This document shows positions 1-8,106 of a DNA stretch of 64,000 nt, piece by piece (the stretch's first letter is position 1; each line of letters starts with the position of its first letter). Source of the stretch: Streptomyces sp. A3M-1-3. GTDB lineage: Bacteria; Actinomycetota; Actinomycetes; Streptomycetales; Streptomycetaceae. The notes beneath the pieces are model-generated. The model did not search any database. It was not told the origin of the DNA and was given only the letters and a program-made list of their open reading frames with translations. Both the position numbers and the translations under genes were made by a program. The stretch is from positions 244,014-308,013 of the forward strand of contig NZ_JANAVP010000005.1 in assembly GCF_024213665.1 (NCBI RefSeq), in the 5' to 3' direction.

Positions 1-159
1 ACCGACGTCACCGAAGCCGGCCTCACACTCCTCGCCCAGGCCCGCCCCACCAACGACACCGCCCTGCGCCAGGCCCTCGACGAAGCCGCCAAGGACCCCG
101 ACCTCGCCCCCCTGGTCACCGCCGTCGAAACCATGAAGGCCCCCACACCCACCGCCTAG
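1..159 (+). CDS. MarR-type transcriptional regulator, C-terminal end (5' truncated by window edge)
   Basis: The reading frame is open from the first base and stops at 157-159, giving 52 residues. The visible part is an amphipathic C-terminal helix region (GLTLLAQARPTNDTALRQAL, then ELAPLV-like DLAPLVTAVETM) that resembles the dimerisation helices at the end of Streptomyces MarR-family repressors. The DNA-binding domain lies outside the window. It is followed 35 bases later by a GNAT gene in the same direction, a common MarR/GNAT pairing. The family assignment rests on resemblance of a short tail and is an inference. Confidence 0.6.
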   Translation, partial: TDVTEAGLTLLAQARPTNDTALRQALDEAAKDPDLAPLVTAVETMKAPTPTA

Positions 160-194
160 CGCACCCCGCCCGCACGGTCGATAGTCTGCGGATC

Positions 195-656
195 ATGAGC
201 GAACCCGACACCCTGGAGATACGGCCCGCGGCCGCCGCCGACCTCCCCGCCATCGTCGCGATGCTGGCCGACGACCCGCTGGGCGCGACGCGCGAGTCGC
301 CGGACGACCTCGCCCCGTACCAACGCGCACTGGAACGACTGCACGGCGACCCCAACCAGCACATCGTCGTCGCCGTCCGCGCCCACCGCGTCGTCGGAAC
401 ACTCCAACTCACCGTCATTCCCGGCCTGTCGCGCCGCGCCTCGACCCGCGCGGTCATCGAAGGCGTACGCATCCACGCCGACGAACGCGGCAGCGGTCTC
501 GGCACCCAGCTCATCGAATGGGCCATCGACGCATCCGGCCGCCAGGACTGCCAGATGGTGCAACTGACCTCCGACACCACCCGCACCGACGCCCACCGCT
601 TCTACGAGCGGCTCGGCTTCACCGCCTCACACCTGGGCTTCAAGCTCCAGCTCTGA
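195..656 (+). CDS. GNAT family N-acetyltransferase
   Basis: 153 residues, the usual size of a single GNAT domain. It should transfer an acetyl group from acetyl-CoA to an unknown amine. The acetyl-CoA pyrophosphate loop is visible as ADERGSGLGTQLIEWAI (R/Q-x-x-G-x-G/A pattern), followed by the C-terminal DAHRFYERLGFTASHLGFKL segment typical of the fold. The start ATG at 195 is chosen because the preceding regulator ends at 159 and the N-terminus LEIRPAAAADLPAI is the normal first strand. It probably forms an operon with the upstream MarR-type gene. The substrate cannot be read from sequence. Confidence 0.9.
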   Translation: MSEPDTLEIRPAAAADLPAIVAMLADDPLGATRESPDDLAPYQRALERLHGDPNQHIVVAVRAHRVVGTLQLTVIPGLSRRASTRAVIEGVRIHADERGSGLGTQLIEWAIDASGRQDCQMVQLTSDTTRTDAHRFYERLGFTASHLGFKLQL

Positions 657-671
657 GACCGGAGCACGGCC

Positions 672-1324
672 ATGACCAAGCGGGCGCCCTACGATCCGGC
701 GATGAGCAGCCTCCGCCCCCGGCCCCGGCCCCGGATCAGCACCGCAGAGCGCCGCATCCGCCTCGGCCGCCGCCACCTCCTCGCACCCTCCACCCACGCC
801 ACCACCCTCGCCGTGGCCGCCGACGCCGTCGTCGCCCTTCACGCCACCGACGCCGCCACGGTCTTCCTCTCCGCCCGCGCCCGCCTGGCCGAAACGGACA
901 TTGCCGCCGTCGAACACGCCCTGTAAGACGTCACCGTCGTACGGCTCCTGTCCATGCGCCGTCGCCCCGGGCGACACCGAACCCGAACCCGCCGTCGAAC
1001 CCTGGGCAGCCCTCCTGCCCGGCCTCGACCCCAGCGCCATGGACTGGGCCGACCGCGGCTTCCACCTCCCCCCGGAGCACCGCGGCACACTCTTCGACCG
1101 CGCCGGGCAATATCGGCCCCACGGTGTGGTGGAACGGCCAGATCGTGGGCGGCTGGGCCCAGCGCGCAGACGGCGAGGTGGTCTGGCAGCTGCTGACCGA
1201 CCCGGGCAGCGACGCCACCGCGGCGATCGAAGCGGAGGCGGCTCGCCTGGCGGAGTGGGTGGGCGAAGCCCGGATCACCCCACGGTTCCGGACACCTCTG
1301 GAGCGGGAGCTGGTCGCGAGGTAG
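672..1324 (+). pseudogene. Winged-helix DNA-binding domain (HTH_42-type) gene, decayed
   Basis: The first 84 codons (672-926) encode STAERRIRLGRRHLLAP...VVALHATDAATVFLSARARL, the N-terminus of the HTH_42 family (DNA glycosylase-related winged-helix proteins, normally about 350-400 residues), and then stop. The C-terminus of the same family reappears from about 990: EPWAALLPGLDPSAMDWADRGF, then, after a one-base frame change in a GGG run near 1107, GNIGPTVWWNGQIVGGWAQR to FRTPLERELVAR, stopping at 1322-1324. Most of the middle of the protein is missing. I infer an internal deletion plus a frameshift, so no functional product. It follows the GNAT gene closely and may once have shared its transcript. 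Confidence 0.75.
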
Positions 1325-1470
1325 CACTCGGACAGCTTCGCAGAAAAATACGGAATCTCTACAACAAACCGTATCTTTGTCGGATTTACCTCGTTGCCCC
1401 TGGCACCGGGGCAGGGCGTATGTCCGAAGCCCGCCCCCCTGTCCAGGCCTACGGGCCGAGGAGGCAACAC

Positions 1471-2508
1471 ATGATGCAAGAAGGCGCATTGCTCGAATCC
1501 CGGACGCTGCGCGAGAGCGTGGTGGCACGAACCGAAGTGCTCGACAAAGTCAAGGCACTGTCACTGCTGCCGGATGGGCTGCATGTGACGACCCAGATGG
1601 TCGCCACATACTTCGAGGTCGCTGAAGCAGTGATCCACAACATGGTGACCGACCACCGAGAGGAGCTGGAGTCCAACGGATACCGGCTCGCAACCGGTGA
1701 AGAACTGACTGTCTTGAAGGCGGTCAGTTCCGTGGGCAGTCGCGCAAGAAACGCTGCGCTCTTCACTCGGAGGACGGTCCTCAACGTCGCCATGCTCCTC
1801 CGCGACAGCATCGTCGCACGTCAGGTGCGTACCCATCTTCTCGACGTCGAGGAGAACCGCCGCTCCGAGCCTGTGGACAACTTTGTCCACAGGCTCGCCG
1901 AGTGGCTCGACGAGCGCATCGCCGAGTACATGGCCCAGCACGCCGGCACCGCTACCGTCCACCACGTCGAGGAGATCGTCCGCACGACCATCAGCCGGAC
2001 CGTCGTCCCCCTCCTCAACATCGCCATCCAGAACGACAGCGATCAGCGCACCCAGCTCGAGGCGCACGAAGAAGAGATCACCCGCCTCCAGCGCGTCCTG
2101 CGCGAGCGTGAGGCCGCCGGGTCCATGGCCGCCCTCGATGCCATGAACCCGCGTCAGTTCGAGCAGCACATCGCCTGGCTCTGCCGCCGCGACGGCTGCG
2201 ACCGGGTCGCCGTCACCGGCGGCCACGGCGACACCGGCGCCGACATCGTCGCGTACACACCCGACGGCCGCCGGGTCGTCGTCCAGTGCAAGTCGCGCAA
2301 TCCGAGCGGCACCATCACCAGCGGCGACGTCCAGCAGTTCATCGGCATGGCCAAGCTCGACTACAAGGCCGACATCGCCCTGCTGGTCGCCACCTGCCCC
2401 TTCACCCGCGATGCACTGCTGCTGGCCACGCGCCACGACGTGACCGCCGTACACCGCGGCCTACTGGAAGCCTGGAACAGCGGTACAAAGCTGCAAGTCC
2501 TGCGATAG
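1471..2508 (+). CDS. Mrr-type restriction endonuclease-like protein
   Basis: 345 residues. The C-terminal third is a PD-(D/E)xK nuclease of the Mrr_cat type: MNPRQFEQHIAWLCRRDG, then GDTGADIVAY (catalytic Asp) and VVVQCKSR (catalytic Q/E-x-K). The N-terminal 130 residues (LRESVVARTEVLDKVKALSLLPDG...TTQMVATYFEV) look like a helical DNA-interaction domain, and a predicted coiled coil (QLEAHEEEITRLQRVLRERE) links the two. The ATG at 1471 is preferred over the in-frame ATG at 1420 because GAGGAGG lies 8 bases upstream. No methyltransferase or specificity gene is adjacent, so it is a solitary nuclease, perhaps type IV-like. A 30-bp palindrome of two DnaA boxes lies inside the gene. Confidence 0.85.
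   Translation: MMQEGALLESRTLRESVVARTEVLDKVKALSLLPDGLHVTTQMVATYFEVAEAVIHNMVTDHREELESNGYRLATGEELTVLKAVSSVGSRARNAALFTRRTVLNVAMLLRDSIVARQVRTHLLDVEENRRSEPVDNFVHRLAEWLDERIAEYMAQHAGTATVHHVEEIVRTTISRTVVPLLNIAIQNDSDQRTQLEAHEEEITRLQRVLREREAAGSMAALDAMNPRQFEQHIAWLCRRDGCDRVAVTGGHGDTGADIVAYTPDGRRVVVQCKSRNPSGTITSGDVQQFIGMAKLDYKADIALLVATCPFTRDALLLATRHDVTAVHRGLLEAWNSGTKLQVLR
1867..1896. repeat. 30-bp perfect palindrome of two inverted DnaA boxes inside the endonuclease gene
   Basis: GAGCCTGTGGACAA, a 2-base spacer, then TTGTCCACAGGCTC. The 14-base arms are perfect and hold TGTGGACAA (1872-1880) and TTGTCCACA (1883-1891), both exact matches to the preferred Streptomyces DnaA box. It encodes EPVDNFVHRLAE within the nuclease reading frame, so it is also constrained as protein. 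Confidence 0.7.
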
Positions 2509-2523
2509 GCAACCGCACGCATA

Positions 2524-2562
2524 GGGCCCGAAGTCGCAAATCCAAGTTGCGGCTTCGGGCCC
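2524..2562. terminator. Bidirectional terminator between endonuclease and serine hydrolase genes
   Basis: A 16-bp stem (GGGCCCGAAGTCGCAA pairing with TTGCGGCTTCGGGCCC, one G-T pair) around a 7-base loop. It sits between two convergent stop codons, 15 bases after one and 10 from the other. Confidence 0.85.
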
Positions 2563-2571
2563 GGCGGCACT

Positions 2572-3954
2572 CTAGCGCGAACCCCGCCACCCCTGCGGAT
2601 CGACACCACCAGGGACCGGCGCCCCCTTCTCGTACGGCTCCCGCGTAAACGCGAACGACCCCAGGTCGAGATGGCTCACGGCGCCATCCTCGCCCCGAAC
2701 CGCCCGCAGCGTCTCGCCCGCGTAATAGCCGTCGAGGCCGGTCCAGGAACCGTCGCCGCTCGCCCGGAACCGTGCACTCCGGCCGCCGCCGCCCACCAGC
2801 GGTCCCAGCTCCAGCCCCCCGTCCGCGGACAGCCGCAATCCGTACGCCGCAGTCCCCCAGTACCAGGCGCCGGTCAACTCCAGCAGTCCCTTGTCCACTT
2901 CGGGCATCGGCCGCCATGACTCCGGAATACGCGGCTCCGCCTCCGCCACGATCCGTACGAGATCAGCCGCCACCGCCGACGCCGGCAGCCCCGACGTGCA
3001 GTTGGCCAGCGTCACCGCCGCCACATCGTCCGCCTCGCTCACCCACAGCCCCGCCACGAACCCCGGCAGCGAACCACTGTGCCCCACCAGCGTCCTGCCC
3101 CCGACGCCCGAAACCTGCAAGCCCAGCCCGTATACCGCCTCCATCGCACCCGACTCCGGCGGCCCCGACGGCGTACGCATCTCCCGCACCGACTCCGCGC
3201 CAAGCACCCGCTCGTCACCCCCGGCCAGGAACACCGCGAACCGCGCCAGATCACCCGCCGTGGACCACAGCTGCCCGGCCGGCGACATCAGCCCCAGATC
3301 CTCCAAAGGCTCGGGCAGCATCACATCCGCCCACGGATGCACCGCCCACCCACCGGCATGAGGAGCCTCCGGCTGCGCCGTCGTACGCCGCAGACCGAGC
3401 GGCTCCAGCACCTCGCGCCGCAGCACCTCCTCCCACGGCGCCCCGCGCAGCGCCTCGACCAGCGAACCGAGCAGCGTGTAACCGGGATTGGAGTAGTGGA
3501 ACTTGCCCCCTGCCGGATGAAGAACCGGCCGCTCACCCAGCACATCGCCCAGCTCCGGCCGCAGCGCGCCGGACGTCCGCTCCCACCACGGCCCGGGCGT
3601 CTCCGCCGCCAGCCCGGCGGTGTGCCCCAGCAACTGACCGATGGTCACCTCCCCCACCCCCGTGCCCGGCAGATGCTTCTCCAGCGGATCCCCCAGGCTC
3701 AGCAGCCCCTCGTCACGCAGCCGCAGCACCAGCACAGCCGTGAAGGTCTTGGTGATCGACCCGATGCGGTACTGCACATTCGCGTCCGGCCCGTGCCCCT
3801 CCACCGAGGTACGCGAACCCGTCCAGACGGTCCGTCCACCACGCACCACCGCCGCGACGACCGACGGAGCCCGGCCCTCCGCCTGAGCGGTGGCGATGCG
3901 GTGCAACAAAGCCCGGCGCGTACCGGGAAGAAGCTCTTCAAGCGCAGATGTCAT
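2572..3954 (-). CDS. Serine hydrolase, beta-lactamase family (class C / D-Ala-D-Ala carboxypeptidase fold)
   Basis: 460 residues. The active-site signature of the beta-lactamase (PF00144) family is complete: S66-I-T-K69 (SxxK), Y154-S-N156 (YxN) and H292-S-G294 (HxG, replacing KTG). After about residue 360 a small beta-rich C-terminal extension (WYWGTAAYGLRLSADGG...) is present, as in the many Streptomyces members of this family. There is no clear secretion signal, so a cytoplasmic esterase or peptidase is as likely as a cell-wall enzyme. Convergent with the endonuclease gene. The substrate is unknown. Confidence 0.9.
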   Translation of the reverse strand: MTSALEELLPGTRRALLHRIATAQAEGRAPSVVAAVVRGGRTVWTGSRTSVEGHGPDANVQYRIGSITKTFTAVLVLRLRDEGLLSLGDPLEKHLPGTGVGEVTIGQLLGHTAGLAAETPGPWWERTSGALRPELGDVLGERPVLHPAGGKFHYSNPGYTLLGSLVEALRGAPWEEVLRREVLEPLGLRRTTAQPEAPHAGGWAVHPWADVMLPEPLEDLGLMSPAGQLWSTAGDLARFAVFLAGGDERVLGAESVREMRTPSGPPESGAMEAVYGLGLQVSGVGGRTLVGHSGSLPGFVAGLWVSEADDVAAVTLANCTSGLPASAVAADLVRIVAEAEPRIPESWRPMPEVDKGLLELTGAWYWGTAAYGLRLSADGGLELGPLVGGGGRSARFRASGDGSWTGLDGYYAGETLRAVRGEDGAVSHLDLGSFAFTREPYEKGAPVPGGVDPQGWRGSR

Positions 3955-4237
3955 GACACACCTCTATCTCCGCAGGGCCCCGCAGTCGAACCATTTCGCC
4001 ACTGCGCCGCTGTAGGTTTCCCTAACCTGAATCAGCGTCAGATTCTGTGACCTGTGGTTTCACGTGCCGTTCCAGCACCGTGTCGGTGCCGTAATCCCGT
4101 GGCACTTGTCGTTTTCTTAAGAGGTGTCGTCGCCCGCATCTCGGTGTCGTGCATGCGTTTGGCGGGCTCTGCCCAGCGCTCGTGCGGCGCGGCGATGAAC
4201 TCCATGAGAAGGGCGGCGCTCTCGACGACGTTCGAGC
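3955..4237. other. Non-coding stretch upstream of the glycosyltransferase fragment
   Basis: No intact gene. On the minus strand about 4100-4235 reads [28 protein letters not shown] without a start, which looks protein-like and may be the tail of a lost gene, but I cannot name it. The joint with the glycosyltransferase fragment is at about 4238. Confidence 0.3.
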
Positions 4238-4675
4238 CGCGCGCAGGGCCGCCGCGTACTCGCCTCGCACGGCTGGGCCGACCTGGCCCTGATCGACGAC
4301 GGGAACGACTGCTTCGTCGTCGGCGAGGTCAACCATCAGGCACTGTTCGGCCGGGTGGCCGCCGTCGTGCACCACGGCGGCGCGGGCACGACGACGACGG
4401 CCACCCGGGCCGGCGCGCCCCAGGTGGTGGTACCCCAGTTCGTGGACCAGCCGTACTGGGCGGGCCGGGTGGCCGACCTGGGCATCGGCACGGCACACGA
4501 CGGTCCGACTCCGACCACCGAGTCCCTGTCAGCCGCGCTCAAGACGGCCCTGACCCCCGAGACCCGCGCACGAGCGACCGCCGTGGCCGGCACGATCCGC
4601 ACCGACGGGACGACGGTGGCAGCGACGCTACTGCTCGACGCGATCAGCCGAGAAAGGCCGCCAATGTCCGCGTGA
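4238..4675 (+). pseudogene. GT1 glycosyltransferase, 3' fragment
   Basis: The frame reads [20 protein letters not shown], then [22 protein letters not shown] and [20 protein letters not shown], ending at a TGA at 4673-4675. This is the C-terminal nucleotide-sugar-binding half of a GT1 (MGT/UGT-type) enzyme; the HHGGAGTTT and PQ..DQ motifs are the donor-sugar signature. The N-terminal half is absent: upstream of about 4238 the sequence is unrelated. A second fragment of a homologous gene lies at 7015-7180, on the other side of helR, and overlaps this one by about ten codons (AQGRRxLxSH). The family includes rifamycin glycosyltransferases, which would fit the neighbour helR, but that identity is inference. 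Confidence 0.75.
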
Positions 4676-4865
4676 ACCACACGGGATCATCGAGCCAGGA
4701 CCCAGAACACGAGAACCTACAAACCCTGGCGACCTGAACCGACAACGGCCACGGGGTCCCCGTCAGGCGGAGCGTTGCTCGTCATGGCCACCAGGTTCGT
4801 CACGCCGGTCCAGACGCCTTGCTGCGCGCAATGGCTGCAAGCGACCTCAGATCGGAGCTGATGAC

Positions 4866-7011
4866 GTGAACCCCCTGACTACCAGCGCGTTTGATCTTCC
4901 CGACCACCTCTCCCCCAAGGCCGACCCGACGCTGATCGCCGGCGATGAGCAGCACTTCGCGGCCATCGCGGAGTGCCTCGGGCAGTCGATCGCCGACCTG
5001 TCCGACCGCCTCGATGCCGAGCGCAAGGCGCCCGGCGGCATAGGCCAGCAGGCGATGGACCGGGACATGGAGATCCACCGGCTGACCGCTCGCCTGCGCG
5101 CACTGCGTCGCTTCGGTTTGGACCTGTGCCTCGGACACATGGTCAGCGCAGACAACCCCGAGCCCATGTACGTCGGACGACTTGGCCTCACGGACAGCGC
5201 GGGTCGTCGGCTGCTGCTCGACTGGCGCTCCCCCGCGGCCGAGCCATTCTTCGGAGCCACCCACGCCAACCCGATGGGTCTGGCAAGCCGCCGCAGGTAT
5301 CGCTGGACCCGCGGCCGGATCAGCGACTACTGGGACGAGGTGTTCACCTCGGACGGGTTTGTCGGGCACGCCGCGCTCGACGACCAGTCCGCCTTCATCG
5401 CCAGCCTGGGCAGCAACCGGTCGACCCGGATACGAGACGTGCTCGCCACAATCCAGGCCGACCAGGACGCCGTCATCCGCGCGGGATCCCGCGGCGCTCT
5501 CGTCGTCGACGGCGGTCCGGGTACGGGGAAGACCGTCGTCGCTCTGCACCGCTCTGCCTACCTCCTCTACTCCGACCCTCGCCTCGGTCACCGTCGGGGC
5601 GGCGTGCTGTTCGTCGGTCCGCACCAGCCCTACCTGGCCTACGTCGCCGACGTCCTCCCCAGCCTCGGAGAGGAGGGCGTGCAGACCTGCACCCTTCGGG
5701 ACCTCGTCGCCGAGGGAGCCGCAGCAGCGATCGAGCCCGACCCGAATGTGGCCCTCCTGAAGTCGTCCGCGAACCTGGTGAAGGCGATCGAGACGGCCGT
5801 CAGGTTCTACGAGGAGCCGCCCACCAAGGGGATGACGATCACGGCCCACTGGTCCGACATCTGGCTGAGCGCCGACGATTGGGCCGTGGCGTTCGAAGCA
5901 GCAGAACCCGGTACTCCGCACAACGAGGCGCGCGACCAGATCTGGGAGGAGCTGCTCACAATCCTGGTGGACAAGCACGACGACGACGCCTCGGGCGGCC
6001 TGCTCCGCAAGTCGCTGCTGCAGAACAGGGAACTGCTCACGACCTTCAACCGCGCGTGGCCGCTGATCGAAGCGGCTGACCTCGTCGGAGACCTGTGGTC
6101 GGTACCCGCCTACCTGCGGAAGTGCGCTCCCTGGCTCAGCCCCGATGACGTGTCGCAGCTGCAGCGCGGGGACGCCCAGGCCTGGACGGTGTCCGACCTG
6201 CCGCTCCTGGACGCAGCACGGCAGCGGCTCGGCGACCCGGAGGCGTCGCGACGTAAGCGTCGGCACAACGCCGCTGTCGCCGCCGAACGCGAGCACGTGG
6301 CCAAGGTCGTCGACGCCCTGCTTGAGGCCGATGACGACGGTGAAGGTGCGGTGACGATGCTGCGCGGACAGGACATAAGGGACACCCTGGTCGACGAGAC
6401 CGCACCGCCCAGCACCGAACCGGACCTGCTCGCTGGCCCGTTCGCGCACATCGTCGTGGACGAGGCACAGGAACTGACCGACGCAGAGTGGCAAATGCTG
6501 CTGCTCCGGTGCCCGTCCCGGAGCTTCACCATCGTCGGGGATCGTGCCCAGGCCAGGCACGGGTTCACGGAGTCGTGGCAGGAGCGGCTCGAGCGGATCG
6601 GGCTCGACCGGATCAACCTGGCCTCCCTGAGCATCAACTACCGGACGCCGGAAGAAATCATGGCGGAAGCCGAGCCGGTCATCCGGGCCGTGCTCCCGGA
6701 CGCCAACGTGCCGACCTCCATCCGCAGCAGCGACGTCCCCGTCGTACACGGATCTGCTTCGGATCTGAGCTCGATCCTCGACACCTGGCTTGCCGCACAT
6801 GCCGACGGGATCGCCTGCGTCATCGGCGATCCCACATTCCGGACGACGTCCCGCGTCCGGTCGCTGACCCCGGAGCTGTCGAAGGGGCTCGAGTTCGACA
6901 TGGTCGTCCTCATCGACCCAGAGGCGTTCGGCAAGGGTCGAAGGAGCGGTCGACCGCTATGTCGCGATGACCCGAGCGACCCAGCAACTCGTCATCCTCA
7001 CGAGCTCCTGA
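4866..7011 (+). pseudogene. helR: HelR-type RNA polymerase recycling motor ATPase, frameshifted near the C-terminus
   Basis: The product resembles HelR, a UvrD-like superfamily 1 motor that displaces rifamycins from RNA polymerase. Visible motifs: a helical N-terminus (AIAECLGQSIADLSDRLDAERK), Walker A GGPGTGKT near residue 219, Walker B-like IVVDEAQELTDAEW near 530, GDRAQARHG, NYRTPEEI, and LSKGLEFDMVVLIDPEAF near 680. The GTG start at 4866 follows GGAG. Immediately after EAFGKG the frame is lost: the expected end, VEGAVDRYVAMTRATQQLVILTSS with helicase motif VI, is found in another frame ending at 7009-7011. As written, translation runs on out of frame to 7433. Either the gene is broken or one or two bases are miscalled in the GGG run near 6945. 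Confidence 0.8.
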
Positions 7012-7014
7012 CGT

Positions 7015-7180
7015 CGGCCGGACGAACGCCCACCCCCGGCCGAGTTGGTGTCGTTCCTGGGACGCCGGTGCACCACCGGTGTACGTGGGCTTCGACAGCG
7101 GGAGCGTCCCGAAGGACATCGCCCGGGTGGCCATCGAGGCGATCCGCGCGCAGGGCCGCCGCGCACTCGTCTCCCACGCA
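7015..7180 (+). pseudogene. GT1 glycosyltransferase, internal fragment
   Basis: It begins right after the helR stop and reads RPDERPPPAELVSFL, then (after a one-base frame change near 7060) DAGAPPVYVGFDSGSVPKDI...AIRAQGRRALVSH. This is the central linker and first strand of the C-terminal domain of the same GT1 family as the fragment at 4238-4675. Homology stops abruptly at about 7180, where the opposite strand begins to read as a TniB-type ATPase relic. The two glycosyltransferase pieces are in the wrong order for one interrupted gene (3' piece first), so they come from two copies flanking helR or from a rearrangement. Confidence 0.65.
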
Positions 7181-7598
7181 CCGCTCGTGCCCCTGGTCGG
7201 TGTGCTCGCCCTCCTCCTCGGTCACACGTCGGTGGAGCCGTTCAGCGAAGGCGAGGGCGGCCGTGGTCTTGCCCAGGCCGGGGAAGGCGTCAATGGCGAT
7301 GCTGCCTTTGACCTTGTCGCCGTCCTGCTCGTTGCTGTCGACGATGTCCCACAGGTCCTCGTGTAGGGCGTCCATCTGCGGGGTTCGCAGCAGCCCGAGG
7401 TTCGCGTGCCACTTGCGCCGGCGCCGGTCGTAGTCGGCGCTGGCCTTATGCCCAGAAGGGACAGCTGACGGCGTGTGAGGTGGTCGGGGCGGGGCCGCGA
7501 CGGACCATCCACCAGGCGTCGGAGGCCTTCTTGCGGGACAGGGTCAGGTGGTCCAGTTTGGCGTGGAGACTATCCTCGGAAAGCTTCCGGTCAGTCAT
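7181..7598 (-). pseudogene. TniB-like AAA ATPase of a Mu/Tn7-type transposon, relic
   Basis: It starts with ATG at 7598, overlapping the end of the upstream transposase relic by 8 bases (MTDRKLSEDSLHAKLDHLTL). Then come RPRPDHLTRRQLSLLG and, after further frame changes, DYDRRRRKWHANLGLLRTPQMDALHEDLWDIVDSN with Walker A DAFPGLGKTTAAL. Homology ends at TDQGHER near 7181, where the glycosyltransferase fragment begins. The order transposase then NTP-binding protein is that of Tn552/Tn5053-like systems. At least two frameshifts and a 3' truncation make it non-functional. Confidence 0.6.
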
Positions 7599-7893
7599 CG
7601 ATGTCCTTCAAGGCCGTTGCGTAGAAGTCGATTTCCTCGTCCAGCTCTTCGAGGCTGTCCCCGTCGTCATCGCCTTCTTCCACTTTTGGGACGGCTTCGG
7701 CTGTCGGGGGCTCGGTCTGTGCCGGCCGGGACAGCACGTGGGCGACCGACGGCAGAGTGTCCACGGTGGTGGCATCTTCGGGGATCTCGACGGCTCGCTG
7801 TTCGCGGGAGAGCCGCAGGGCCATCCGCCGTTCATCGCGGCGCGGATTCCGACACGGGATTCGGGATCCCACAGCCGCTTTAGGCTCCAACTC
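7591..7893 (-). pseudogene. Mu/Tn552-type transposase, C-terminal relic
   Basis: About 100 codons ending at 7591-7593. The tail is highly acidic (VPKVEEGDDDGDSLEELDEEIDFYATALKDIDD), and the stop overlaps the ATG of the TniB-like relic, as in two-gene transposition operons. No DDE core is present; homologous sequence seems to end near 7893. The transposase assignment comes mainly from the neighbour and the overlap, so it is moderately secure. Confidence 0.45.
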
Positions 7894-7914
7894 GGAATGC
7901 CTATTCCCAATTGA

Positions 7915-7982
7915 TGACCTGGGCGTTCTTGCACTGTCTTATTAGGGGACAGGGGCGATTCGTCTCACGATCTTGTCCCATG
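7915..7982. repeat. Dispersed repeat, copy 1 (partner at 13477-13519)
   Basis: It shares TGACCTGGGCGTTCTTG, CTGTCT, GTCTCACG and CTTGTC...CCATG in the same order with 13477-13519. The copy here has about 22 extra bases between two GTCT motifs. Probably a piece of a mobile-element end or of a common insertion target. Confidence 0.5.
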
Positions 7983-8106
7983 CCGGCTGCGGGGGATGGG
8001 GCGCGGCTCGTCTACTTGACTGCGATCGGATTTACCGGCGCGCCGACCGCTGACTCACCCTCGCCCTGTTTCGCCTCACCACCCACTGCCGCCCCGCGGA
8101 CGGCTA

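Noticed and set aside
4057..4070. GTTTCACGTGCCGT-like sequence as a parS site
   Set aside because: Only the left half matches; the right half lacks GTGAAAC.
4815..4842. Inverted-repeat-like CTTGCTGC...GCTGCAAG upstream of helR as a rifamycin-associated element
   Set aside because: The known element is a compact 19-bp palindrome; this one has a long spacer and poor flanks, so it does not match as recalled.
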